Source: Actinokineospora fastidiosa (GTDB lineage: Bacteria > Actinomycetota > Actinomycetes > Mycobacteriales > Pseudonocardiaceae). From it: DNA of 64,000 nt. Each line of letters opens with the position of its first letter. Within the stretch, counting starts at the first letter, position 1. This document shows positions 44,061-52,270 of the stretch, one piece after another. Where the stretch lies: positions 1,013,260-1,077,259 of the forward strand of contig NZ_BMRB01000002.1 of the NCBI RefSeq assembly GCF_014648415.1, read 5' to 3'. The position numbers and the translations under genes are program-made. The notes under the pieces were generated by a model. That model did not search any database. It saw nothing but the letters and a program-made list of their open reading frames with translations, and was not told the origin of the DNA.

Positions 44061-44774
44061 TCAGCGCAGACGGGCGAGCAGCGCGTCCAGGGCCGCGGGG
44101 TCCTCGACGTGCGCGCTGTGGCCGAGGCCGGGCAGCAGGACCGGGTCGGGCACCAGGGTCTCCAGGTGGGCCGCCGGGCTCATCGGGTCGTCGGAGCCCG
44201 CAGCCAGGGTCACCGGGCAGCGGGCGGCCGCCAGGAGGCCGGGCAGGTCGGGGCGGCCGACGGCGAACGCGGCCGGGTCCAGCGCCAGGCGCCAGCCCCC
44301 GTCGGCCTCGGCCACCAGACGGTCGGTCGGCGCCCCCTCCGGCAGGCCCGCCACCTTCCGCGCGCGGTCCAGCGCCTCCTCCCGGGTGGCGAACACGCGC
44401 GCCGGGCGCGCTGCCAGGTCCGCGGCCTTCGCCAGGTCCGACGCCGACCAGCTGACCTTCACGCCCAGGGCGCACACCGCCGTCACCGGGACGCCGAACC
44501 ACCCGCTGGCCAGCGCCAGGCCGACGACGCCGCCGAGGGAGTGGCCCAGCACCGCGACCGGGCCTTCGACGATCCGGGCCACGGCCGCGGCGAGCGCGCC
44601 GAAGGAGTAGCGGGGCAGCGGGACCGAGCCGCCGTGCCCGGGCAGGTCCGGCGCGAGCCACGAGCCCGGCCACCGGTCGATGACGCCCGACCACGCGGCG
44701 GACGAGCCGCCGAGGCCGTGCAGGAGCAGCAGGGCGGGGCCGTCGCCGCCGCGGTCGACATGGAGTTCTTCCAC
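44061..44774 (-). CDS. alpha/beta-fold hydrolase
   Basis: The 237-residue hydrolase has the oxyanion Leu-Leu-His-Gly-Leu-Gly-Gly, nucleophile elbow Gly-His-Ser-Leu-Gly-Gly, the acid Asp in Gly-Ser-Asp-Asp-Pro and the catalytic His in Leu-Gly-His-Ser-Ala-His. There is no signal peptide. Its GTG is only 32 nt from the start of the divergent P450 gene, so their promoters must overlap or lie inside each other's coding sequence. The substrate is unknown; a joint pathway with the P450 is possible. Confidence 0.87.
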   Translation of the reverse strand: MEELHVDRGGDGPALLLLHGLGGSSAAWSGVIDRWPGSWLAPDLPGHGGSVPLPRYSFGALAAAVARIVEGPVAVLGHSLGGVVGLALASGWFGVPVTAVCALGVKVSWSASDLAKAADLAARPARVFATREEALDRARKVAGLPEGAPTDRLVAEADGGWRLALDPAAFAVGRPDLPGLLAAARCPVTLAAGSDDPMSPAAHLETLVPDPVLLPGLGHSAHVEDPAALDALLARLR

Positions 44775-44806
44775 GGGACGGGATCATGCCGTACGAGAAT
44801 GGCAGC

Positions 44807-46045
44807 ATGGACACCGCCGCGCTGCTCGACCCCGACACCTACGTCCGCGGCGTCCCCCACGACCTGCTCGCCGACCTGCGCGAGCGGGCGGCGGTGCAGC
44901 GGGTCGGCGACTTCTGGGCCGTCCTGCGGCACGCCGAGGTCCGCCACGTGCTGCGCACCCCGAGAGTTTTCTCCTCCCACCTCGGCGGGACGCAGGTCAA
45001 GGACCCCGCCACGCCCGAGGCGCTGCGCTACGTGCGGCGCATGATGCTCAACCAGGACCCGCCGGAGCACACCCGGCTGCGCGGCCTGCTCACCAGGGCG
45101 TTCACCCCGCGCGCCGTCGCCCGGCTCACCGACCGGATCGAGGGCTGGGCCGAGGAGATCATCACCACGGCCGCCCGCCGCGGCGCCTTCGACTTCGCCA
45201 AGGAGGTCGCCGACCTGCCGCTGCTCACCCTGGCCGAGGTCTTCGGCGTGCCCGTCGAGGACCGCATGCTGATGTTCGACTGGAGCAACCGGGTCATCGG
45301 CTACCAGGACGCCGAGTACGCCGTGAGCGCGGCGGCCGACGGCGGGACCGCGCTCGCCCGGATGGCCCGCGCGCTGCGCCCCGAGCCCGGGCCGGACGGA
45401 GAGATGCCCGATCCGCGCACCCGCGAGGGCATGCCCGACCTCTACGCCTACGCCCACGGCCTCGCCGAGCAGAAGCGCGCCGACCCGGGCGAGGACATCA
45501 TGAGCATCCTCATGTCGGCCGCCGACACCGTCTCGACCGAGGAGTTCGAGAACCTGTTCTGGCTGTTCTCCGTCGCGGGCAACGAGACGCTGCGCAACGG
45601 CATCCCCGGCGGGATGATCGCCCTGCTGTCCAATCCGGACATCGAGATCGACGACGTCGCCACGGCCGTCGAGGAGATGCTGCGCTGGTGGACCCCGGTG
45701 ATGAACTTCCGGCGCACCGCGGCCGAGGACACCGAACTGGGCGGGGTGGGCATCAGGAGAGGTGACAAGGTCGTCGTCTGGTTCTCCTCGGCCAACCGCG
45801 ACCCGAGGGTCTTCGCCGACCCGGACGCCTTCGACCCCGCCCGCTCCCCCAACGACCACCTCACCTTCGGCCACGGCCCGCACTTCTGCCTGGGCGCGCA
45901 GCTGGCCAGGGCGCAGATGCGCGCGGTGTTCCGGGTGGTGCAAGCGCTCCCGGGCAGGCTGGTGCCCGCGGGGCCGCCCGTGCGCCTGCGGTCCACGTTC
46001 CAGAACGGGGTGAAGAGCCTGCCGGTGCGGCTGGTTCCCCGGTAG
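44807..46045 (+). CDS. cytochrome P450
   Basis: The 412-residue soluble P450 has the haem-ligand motif [10 protein letters not shown] with Cys361, the Glu-Glu-Met-Leu-Arg K-helix, and an I-helix Ala-Gly-Asn-Glu-Thr in place of the common Ala-Gly-x-Asp-Thr. The Asn-Glu pair is frequent in steroid and fatty-acid hydroxylating P450s of actinobacteria such as CYP124/125/142. ATG 44807 is preferred because a GAGAAT box lies 6 nt upstream (leaderless); ATG 44786 would add seven residues. No ferredoxin gene is adjacent. Confidence 0.92.
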   Translation: MDTAALLDPDTYVRGVPHDLLADLRERAAVQRVGDFWAVLRHAEVRHVLRTPRVFSSHLGGTQVKDPATPEALRYVRRMMLNQDPPEHTRLRGLLTRAFTPRAVARLTDRIEGWAEEIITTAARRGAFDFAKEVADLPLLTLAEVFGVPVEDRMLMFDWSNRVIGYQDAEYAVSAAADGGTALARMARALRPEPGPDGEMPDPRTREGMPDLYAYAHGLAEQKRADPGEDIMSILMSAADTVSTEEFENLFWLFSVAGNETLRNGIPGGMIALLSNPDIEIDDVATAVEEMLRWWTPVMNFRRTAAEDTELGGVGIRRGDKVVVWFSSANRDPRVFADPDAFDPARSPNDHLTFGHGPHFCLGAQLARAQMRAVFRVVQALPGRLVPAGPPVRLRSTFQNGVKSLPVRLVPR

Positions 46046-46080
46046 CGTCGCCGGAGGAGAATCGACCTGGGGGACCGCCG

Positions 46081-47136
46081 ATGAGGGACATGCTGCTGCT
46101 GGCCGACGAGCCCGCCGAGTCCGCCGCCGCGTTCGGCGCGCTCGGCCTGGCCGTCGGGTGGGTGCGGCACCGGGTGGGCGGCCTGCCCGCCGCCGAGTTC
46201 GTCCTGGACGACCCCAGCGGCACCCTGGAGCCGCTGGCCCGGCTGCGCGAGCTGTGCGCCGAACGCGGGCTGCGGCCGGTCTACGCCGCGGGCACGACCG
46301 ACGCCGCCGTGGTCTACGCGACGCTGTGGGCCGAGGCGCTCAAGGTCCGCTGCGCGTGCCCCAGCGAGTGCGTCGACTTCTTCTACGACCGGCTCGTGCA
46401 GCGCCGCGAACTCGGCGACCACCCGTGGAACCTCCCCGCGGTCGCCGGGGACGAGCTCGACGCCCTGCCCGGCGACGGCCCGTGGGTGGTCAAGGCCCGG
46501 GGCGGGCCCGGCCGGGCCCGGCGCTGCGCGACCGCGGCCGAGGTCGCCGCCACGGTCGGCGGCGAGGGCGCCGACCACGTCGTCGAGCCGTGGCTGCCCG
46601 GCATCGACTTCGCCATCGACGCCTTCTACGTGCACGGGGCCATCCGCCTCACCGCGCTCGGGGAGTCCACTGTGGACGGGCCGGTCACCGGCTGGCTGGC
46701 CGGGCCGGTGCTGCCCGAGGAACTCGTCGCCGACATGCTGGCCGATCTGTCCGACCTGCTCACCGCGCGCGGGTTCGAGGAGGGGCCGGTGCACGCCCGC
46801 TTCCGGCTGCGCGGCAGCAGGCCTACCCTGGTCTCGCTGCGGCCCCGCCCGGGCGCCGACGGCCTCCCCGCCCTCGGCGCGGCGACCGGCGCGGCCCCGC
46901 TGATGGACTGCTACCGCCGCATGCTCCACGGCGACGACCTGCCCGCCTACGCCTTCCCCACCAGCTGGGCCTACCAGCTGCGCGCCCCGGCGGGCGTCCC
47001 GTCCGCCGCCGCCCGCGCCGCCGTCCCCGACGCCGAGTTCGCCGACCACGGCCCCCTCGGCTGGTCACTGCGCCTGCGGACGCGGGACGAGACGATCGCC
47101 AGGGCGGCGAAGGAGAGCATCGAGGCCCTCACCTGA
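46081..47136 (+). CDS. ATP-grasp-like protein
   Basis: The 351-residue soluble protein has an N-terminal Rossmann-like part and a central ATP-grasp pattern: Trp-Val-Val-Lys-Ala-Arg-Gly-Gly-Pro-Gly-Arg-Ala-Arg as the nucleotide loop, and Val-Val-Glu-Pro-Trp-Leu-Pro-Gly-Ile-Asp-Phe-Ala-Ile-Asp. The metal-binding Glu/Asn motif near the C-terminus is not obvious, so activity is uncertain. Such ligases join a carboxylate to an amine in peptide or natural-product synthesis. It lies 35 nt after the P450 gene and is probably in the same operon. Confidence 0.6.
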   Translation: MRDMLLLADEPAESAAAFGALGLAVGWVRHRVGGLPAAEFVLDDPSGTLEPLARLRELCAERGLRPVYAAGTTDAAVVYATLWAEALKVRCACPSECVDFFYDRLVQRRELGDHPWNLPAVAGDELDALPGDGPWVVKARGGPGRARRCATAAEVAATVGGEGADHVVEPWLPGIDFAIDAFYVHGAIRLTALGESTVDGPVTGWLAGPVLPEELVADMLADLSDLLTARGFEEGPVHARFRLRGSRPTLVSLRPRPGADGLPALGAATGAAPLMDCYRRMLHGDDLPAYAFPTSWAYQLRAPAGVPSAAARAAVPDAEFADHGPLGWSLRLRTRDETIARAAKESIEALT

Positions 47137-47218
47137 CCGACCGTCCTCGGCACGGCCCCTCCCGCTCGACCGACAGCAGTGCGGCATCGATGGTCTCGGC
47201 CACGGCTAGCGGCGGCTC
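47129..47218 (-). pseudogene. remnant of a second Gfo/Idh/MocA C-terminus
   Basis: About 45 nt (47162-47207) repeat the 3' end of the neighbouring oxidoreductase gene (47289-47334) with about 4 mismatches, in the same orientation. It still reads Ala-Glu-Thr-Ile-Asp-Ala-Ala-Leu-Leu-Ser-Val-Glu-Arg before a stop at 47129. A Glu-Pro-Pro just upstream matches the intact gene, with the intervening residues deleted. Confidence 0.6.
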
Positions 47219-47267
47219 GCACTGGTCGAGGTCCACCGCCGTGGAGGAGCAGATGTGCGAGAACCCC

Positions 47268-48251
47268 TCACCTCGCCACCGGCACACCCCGCTCCACCGA
47301 CAGCAGCGCGGCGTCGATGGTCTCGGCCAGGGCGATCGCGTCGGCGGTGGGGACCGGGGGCTCGGCGTCGCCGTGGAGCCAGGCGGCGACGGCGCGGTAG
47401 TAGCCGAGGTAGTCGCCGGGCTCGATGGGCACGGACTCGACGGTGTCGCCCACCAGCTCGCCGGGGCGGGCGTACGCGCCGAACGCCTCGGTGGTGGGCA
47501 GGACGCCCGCGCGGGCGGCGGCCTCCTGCGGGTCGAGGCCCCAGGTGCGGAACCCCGCCTCGGTGCCGGTGACCACGAACCGGGGCGCGACCGGCGGCGT
47601 CGAGTCGCTCATCCGCAGCAGCGAGCGCACGCCGCCGGTGTGGGTCAGCAGGATCGTGGCGTCGCGGGGTCCCCGGGACTCGGCGTAGACGGTGGTGGGC
47701 GGGCCGAACAGCACCTGCGCCTGGTCGACGAGGTGGGTGCCCAGGTCGTAGATGATGTCGGTCAGGTCGGCCGGGTCGGTGCTGGCCTTCCACGCCGTGC
47801 GGCTGGAGCGGGCGGCGCGCTCGAAGCGGGACTCGAAGCGGGTGGGCTCGCCGAGGCGACCGTCGGCGACGAGGGCGCGGATGGTGCGGAAGTCGCCGTC
47901 CCAGCGGCGGTTCTGGAACACCGTCAGCCGCCCGTCCGCGATCGACCTGACCTCGGCGGCGGTGCCCGCCGCTGGCTTGTCGACCACGACCGCCGCGCCC
48001 GCGTCGAGTGCGGCGCGGGCGTGCTCGACGTGGTGGCGGTTGGGCGAGGCCACCACGACCAGGTCCGGCTCGCGGGCCAGCAGCTCATCCACTGTGGACA
48101 CGACGGCGACGTCGGAGTATCGCTTGCCCACCTCGGCGGCGTGCGAGGTGGTGACCACGGCGTCGAGCCGCAGGTCCGGGACCGCGTCGATGTAGGGGGC
48201 GTGGAAGGCGCTGCCCGCCAGGCCGTAACCGATGAGACCGACCGCGAACAT
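47268..48251 (-). CDS. Gfo/Idh/MocA-family oxidoreductase
   Basis: The 327-residue NAD(P)-dependent oxidoreductase has an N-terminal Rossmann fold (Gly-Leu-Ile-Gly-Tyr-Gly-Leu-Ala-Gly) and the family motif Asp-Lys-Pro-Ala-Ala-Gly-Thr in place of Glu-Lys-Pro. The C-terminal substrate domain has Asp-Leu-Gly-Thr-His-Leu-Val-Asp-Gln. It probably acts on a sugar or inositol; the substrate is unknown. It stands alone, divergent from the SSI gene, with the decayed copy of its own C-terminus immediately downstream. Confidence 0.9.
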   Translation of the reverse strand: MFAVGLIGYGLAGSAFHAPYIDAVPDLRLDAVVTTSHAAEVGKRYSDVAVVSTVDELLAREPDLVVVASPNRHHVEHARAALDAGAAVVVDKPAAGTAAEVRSIADGRLTVFQNRRWDGDFRTIRALVADGRLGEPTRFESRFERAARSSRTAWKASTDPADLTDIIYDLGTHLVDQAQVLFGPPTTVYAESRGPRDATILLTHTGGVRSLLRMSDSTPPVAPRFVVTGTEAGFRTWGLDPQEAAARAGVLPTTEAFGAYARPGELVGDTVESVPIEPGDYLGYYRAVAAWLHGDAEPPVPTADAIALAETIDAALLSVERGVPVAR

Positions 48252-48418
48252 CCGTGTGTCCCTCCACGCGTGACTTACCGGGCGTGATTAAGCATGCCGG
48301 CGCGCCACTCGATCGGTTGCAATGGGCCGTCGCCTTCTGGAATCGCCCGACCGGCGGGCCTATCGTCGGAATCCGCCCGCCATGTCGGGCAATTCCCAGC
48401 GGCAACCCTTGGAGTGCC

Positions 48419-48817
48419 ATGCCCATCAGCAGAAAGACCATCGCGGGGCTCTCCGCGCTCGGCGCCGTGCTCGTCGCGGGCCCGGTGGCGATCGCCGCAC
48501 AGCCCCCCACGCAGGAGCGCGCCCGGCTTGCGCTCACCGTGACCGGTCGCGACGGCAGTGTGGACATCAGCACGCTGCGCTGCGGCCCCGACGGCGGGAC
48601 GCACCCGGCAGCGTCCCAGGCCTGTTCGACGTTGACGCTGGTCAACGGCGACTTCGGCAGGCTCAACTCGGAGCCGGACATGATGTGCACCCTGGAGTAC
48701 GACCCGGTGACCGCGACCGCCACCGGCTACTGGGACGGCCAGCGGGTCGACTACCGCGAGGTCTTCCCCAACCGGTGCGCGATGTGGTCCTACACGGGTC
48801 CGGTGTTCAACATCTGA
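48419..48817 (+). CDS. SSI-type secreted subtilisin inhibitor
   Basis: The 132-residue precursor has a signal peptide (about 1-27) followed by the Streptomyces subtilisin inhibitor (I16) fold. It shows Leu-Arg-Cys-Gly-Pro-Asp-Gly-Gly-Thr-His-Pro, Ala-Cys-Ser-Thr-Leu, Gly-Asp-Phe, Glu-Tyr-Asp-Pro-Val-Thr-Ala-Thr-Ala-Thr-Gly and the C-terminal Thr-Gly-Pro-Val-Phe. Four Cys residues can form both disulfides. By alignment to SSI the reactive-site residue P1 is the Leu in Met-Cys-Thr-Leu-Glu-Tyr, suggesting inhibition of subtilisin or chymotrypsin-like proteases. The S8 protease at 39.6-41.5 kb is a plausible target. Confidence 0.9.
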   Translation: MPISRKTIAGLSALGAVLVAGPVAIAAQPPTQERARLALTVTGRDGSVDISTLRCGPDGGTHPAASQACSTLTLVNGDFGRLNSEPDMMCTLEYDPVTATATGYWDGQRVDYREVFPNRCAMWSYTGPVFNI

Positions 48818-48830
48818 CCGTTTTGCGGTG

Positions 48831-48855
48831 AACGGGCCCGGCGACGGGCCCGTTT
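48831..48855 (+). terminator. terminator after the subtilisin inhibitor gene
   Basis: A 10-bp perfect stem (48831-48840 and 48845-48854) with a 4-nt loop is followed by T's, 13 nt past the stop. Confidence 0.8.
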
Positions 48856-48960
48856 CGCGGCCGATGATCACCCCATCGAGCGAATCGAGCTGAGGCGTTC
48901 GCTCCCTTTTTCCCTATCGAGTGGCTTCGCCGAACTCTTTCCGGTGAATTCGGCGGCGAC

Positions 48961-50838
48961 TCAGCCGAACGGCAGCCAGGCGAGCCGGTCCAGGGAATCG
49001 AGGTCGAAGGCCAGGGCGCCGCCGTAGCCGAACGTCCACAGCGCGCCGCCCGCGATCACCGCGCGGTTGGTCATCTGGTGGTCGTCGCGGTTCCCGACCC
49101 GCCCCACCTCGGCGATCGCGTCGGGCGTGATCCGCAGCAGGACGGCGCCGCCCTTGCCCGTGTGGTCCGAGATCGGCAGGACGACGAGGTCGCGCTCCGG
49201 GAAGTGCAGGAAGGCGTGCGGGTCGTGCTCGACCGGGGAGTAGGAGTCGGGCTGGTGGAACTGGTCGACCCTGGTCGGCGCGGGGCCGGTGATGTCGAAC
49301 AGCGAGACCTGCGTCCCCGTCGTCCGGCCATCGTTCGTCGCCTCCTGGCCGACACCGAGCAGCCTGCCCTCGCCGATGGGGTGCAGGTACGCGGAGAAGC
49401 CGGTGATCTTCAACTCGCCGGTCACCCGAGGCGCGGCGGGGTCCGACAGATCGATGGTGTAGAGCGGGTCCGTGCGGCGGAAGGTGACGACGTAGGCCTT
49501 GTCGCCGAGGAACCGCACCGAGTGGATCTGCTCGGTCTTGCCGAGGCCGCCCACCTGGCCCACCTGGGTCAACGTCCTGTCCTTGCGCTCCAGCACGGTC
49601 ACCGCGCTCTCGCTCGGCGGCGCGTCCTCCCGCGCGGGCAGCCACCCGCCGGTCATGCCCGTCGTCGTCGCCACGCGGAGCCTGCCGTCGTGCTCGGACA
49701 GCGAGTACTGGTTGAGCAGCCAGCCGTCGACGGTGCCGGACGCCAGGTAGACAGGGGCGCCCGCGTCGGCGACGTCGAACTGGTGCACCTCGGTCTTCGC
49801 CGGGCCCGGCGGCGCCATCGGCCGCGCCACCTCGGACGCCCACGCCACGCTGCGGGGCGTGCGGTCGTCGGCGACGTACAGCGAGGTCCCGGTGCCGTAG
49901 ACGGTGTCGCCGTCGGCGGCGATCGCGATCGTGTCGGCGGTCGTCAGGTCCGCGCGCAGGTCGACCGTCAGCACACTGAGCAACGACGTGCCCACGTAAG
50001 CCGCGGGCCTGCTGAGCGCGTCGCAGTCGACGAGCCGACCCGAGCCGCCGGGCGACAGCGTGTACCGAGGCAGCCAGTCGTCGATCGTCGAGCGCTCGAT
50101 CACCTCCCGGTTGCGCGCCTTGGCCTTCTCCTCGCTCATCCCCTGCGGGTAGGTGAACTCCAGCCGCGGCGACGACCGCACGACCACCCGCGCGACCGAC
50201 CCGACCATCCGGGCGTCGAGGTGGCCGCCGTCGACGGTGAGCGTCCGCAGCACCTTCGCCGCGGCCAGGTCGACCAGCGCCAGCCCGCTGCGCTCGGACT
50301 CGGCGTGCTCCGGGGTGAACATCACCAGTGCCCGGTCGCCGTCCAGCAGCACCGACGACGCGTGCCCGGCCAGCGGCACGACGGCGGCGACCGAGCGGTC
50401 GTGCACGTCGACGACCCGCAGCTTGCCGTCGACCACGCTCACGATCCGCTCGCCGTCGGTCTTGACCATGTCGGGCTCGTCGGCGGCGGCCTCGTGCACC
50501 GTGGTGCCGGAGTACCCCTTCTGCTGCTCGGGCGCGCTGCCCGCCGCGCTGTCCTCGGCCGCCGCGGGCAGCCCGAGGCCGCGGTAGCGGGCCGAGTCCT
50601 CCAGGCCCCACGGGCCGACCTTGGCCAGGCCCGCGCGCTTGAGATCGGCCAGGGCGGCGTCGCAGGAGTCGAACAGGACCAAACGGACCTTTCCGCCGAG
50701 GTCGACCGGCGGGGGCGGCCCGGGGTCACCGTCGGTGTCGCCGATGTGCCAGGCCGTGGCGATCACCAACGCCCCGGCCAGAGCCAGTGCTGCGGTCGCG
50801 GTCCCGATGGATGGCCAGCGGCGGAGGTCGGTGCTCAT
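48961..50838 (-). CDS. secreted beta-propeller domain protein
   Basis: The 625-residue protein starts at ATG 50838, with one N-terminal TM helix or signal anchor (about residues 12-32). It belongs to the beta-propeller family of exported archaeal and bacterial proteins, with a run of four-stranded blades (for example Asp-Glu-Pro-Asp-Met-Val-Lys-Thr-Asp-Gly, the family hallmark near residue 115). No catalytic site is visible. It is probably membrane-anchored outside the cell. Function is unknown; it stands alone, divergent from the RES toxin-antitoxin pair. Confidence 0.83.
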   Translation of the reverse strand: MSTDLRRWPSIGTATAALALAGALVIATAWHIGDTDGDPGPPPPVDLGGKVRLVLFDSCDAALADLKRAGLAKVGPWGLEDSARYRGLGLPAAAEDSAAGSAPEQQKGYSGTTVHEAAADEPDMVKTDGERIVSVVDGKLRVVDVHDRSVAAVVPLAGHASSVLLDGDRALVMFTPEHAESERSGLALVDLAAAKVLRTLTVDGGHLDARMVGSVARVVVRSSPRLEFTYPQGMSEEKAKARNREVIERSTIDDWLPRYTLSPGGSGRLVDCDALSRPAAYVGTSLLSVLTVDLRADLTTADTIAIAADGDTVYGTGTSLYVADDRTPRSVAWASEVARPMAPPGPAKTEVHQFDVADAGAPVYLASGTVDGWLLNQYSLSEHDGRLRVATTTGMTGGWLPAREDAPPSESAVTVLERKDRTLTQVGQVGGLGKTEQIHSVRFLGDKAYVVTFRRTDPLYTIDLSDPAAPRVTGELKITGFSAYLHPIGEGRLLGVGQEATNDGRTTGTQVSLFDITGPAPTRVDQFHQPDSYSPVEHDPHAFLHFPERDLVVLPISDHTGKGGAVLLRITPDAIAEVGRVGNRDDHQMTNRAVIAGGALWTFGYGGALAFDLDSLDRLAWLPFG

Positions 50839-50993
50839 GCCGCACAGACGGACGCACGATTGGGTGGGGTTGCACGTGGGTAGTCGGCTATCATTGAGGA
50901 CTGAGCGTGTTCGAGTATGTGCGATAAGTATTACTTCCGGTGAGTTCTCCCACAAAGGCGCACGAACCCGCACATCCGGGATACCCTAGGCGC

Positions 50994-51578
50994 ATGACGA
51001 TGGCGCTGGAGACCGTGCTCGCCAAAGCGGGCCTGCGGATCGACCCGGTGGAGTTCCTCGGACTCGTCGAGGACGCCGCGCGCAGGCTCTCCCCGGCCGC
51101 GGCCGACCCGGCCGACTACTTCACCGCCGACCAGCGCGACACGCTCGTCGACGTCGGGCTGGACTTAGCGCCGCGCAGGCCGACGGAGGTCGACTCGCGC
51201 GCCCGCGCGGTGGCCGCCGAGGCCGTGCTGCGCGACTCCGCGCTGACGGTCAGCTCGGCCGCGGGGGTGGTCGGCGTCGACACCAGCCGCATCCGCCACC
51301 GGCTCGCCGCGGGCAGGCTCGCGGGCTGGAAGGACCGAGGCGGCTGGCGGCTGCCCGCGTGGCAGTTCGTGCCCGGCGGCGTGCTTCCCGGCCTGGAGAC
51401 CGTGCTCGCCGCCGTCCCCGACGACCAGCCGCCGTTGGTGGTGGCCGCGTTCATGACCACGCCCCAACCGGACCTGCGGGTCGAGGACCGCCCCGCCACG
51501 CCGCGCGAGTGGCTGCTCGCGGGCGGGTCCCCGGCCCGGGTCGCCACGCTGGCCGCCACCCTGGGCATCCCGGCCTGA
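50994..51578 (+). CDS. Xre/MbcA-like antitoxin of a RES toxin-antitoxin pair
   Basis: The 194-residue protein has a central helix-turn-helix segment (Ser-Ala-Ala-Gly-Val-Val-Gly-Val-Asp-Thr-Ser-Arg-Ile-Arg-His-Arg-Leu). Its C-terminus, Pro-Arg-Glu-Trp-Leu-Leu-Ala-Gly-Gly-Ser-Pro-Ala-Arg-Val, resembles the DUF2384 toxin-binding end of MbcA/Xre antitoxins. A TACCCT box at 50982-50987 lies 6 nt before ATG 50994, suggesting a leaderless mRNA. It is followed 22 nt later by the RES-domain gene. Neutralisation of the toxin and autoregulation are inferred from the gene pair. Confidence 0.75.
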   Translation: MTMALETVLAKAGLRIDPVEFLGLVEDAARRLSPAAADPADYFTADQRDTLVDVGLDLAPRRPTEVDSRARAVAAEAVLRDSALTVSSAAGVVGVDTSRIRHRLAAGRLAGWKDRGGWRLPAWQFVPGGVLPGLETVLAAVPDDQPPLVVAAFMTTPQPDLRVEDRPATPREWLLAGGSPARVATLAATLGIPA

Positions 51579-51600
51579 CCCAGAGGAACCCCACACCCCG

Positions 51601-52254
51601 ATGTCCCGGCTACCTCAGCCGCCGACCCCTGCCGACCTGAAGACCCTGCTGCGCATCGACGAGGACGTCGTCGCCGTGCACAGCGGAACGCACCTGGTGC
51701 GCGTCTTCGCCGCGGCGGGCGCGCACCGGCAGCGCTGGAACTCCTTCCGCTTCACCGGCCCCCTCCCGCACGCCCGGTTCGACCCCCACCCGCTCGGCCC
51801 CGACGCCGGTCCGGCCCACGACCCCGACCACGGGGTGCTGTACTTCGGGCTGACCGTGCGCACGAGCGTCGCGGAGGTCTTCCAGCAGACGTCGGTGGTC
51901 GACCGCAAGACGCGGCGGCCGCACCTGGTGATCATCCGCCCGCGCCGCACCCTGCGGCTGCTCGACCTCACCGGCCTGTGGCCGACCAGGGTCGGCGCGT
52001 CGCAGGAGATCAGCAGCGGGAACAAGACGGTCACCCAGGCGTGGGCCCGCGCCATCCGCCAGGCCCACCCCGACCTCGACGGCGTCTGGTACCGCTCGTC
52101 GATGGACGGCGGCGAGCCCGCGGTGTGCCTCTGGGACCCACCGGCGGGCAACGCCATGCCCGCCGCCCCCGACCTGCTGCTGCCGCTGGACTACCCGGGC
52201 CTGGACCTGCCCCTGGCCCGCATCTGCGACGAGCTGAACTACACGCTCCTCTAG
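51601..52254 (+). CDS. RES-domain toxin
   Basis: The 217-residue RES-domain protein shows the conserved Arg in Leu-Val-Arg-Val-Phe, the Leu-Tyr-Phe-Gly-Leu-Thr segment followed by Ser-Val-Ala-Glu-Val-Phe with the conserved Glu, and a downstream Ser-rich region. RES toxins (MbcT, ParT) degrade or ADP-ribosyl-transfer from NAD+ and stop growth. It lies directly behind its putative antitoxin. All three RES residues appear present; activity is inferred. Confidence 0.82.
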   Translation: MSRLPQPPTPADLKTLLRIDEDVVAVHSGTHLVRVFAAAGAHRQRWNSFRFTGPLPHARFDPHPLGPDAGPAHDPDHGVLYFGLTVRTSVAEVFQQTSVVDRKTRRPHLVIIRPRRTLRLLDLTGLWPTRVGASQEISSGNKTVTQAWARAIRQAHPDLDGVWYRSSMDGGEPAVCLWDPPAGNAMPAAPDLLLPLDYPGLDLPLARICDELNYTLL

Positions 52255-52270
52255 GGCTGTCCGGGTCCGC

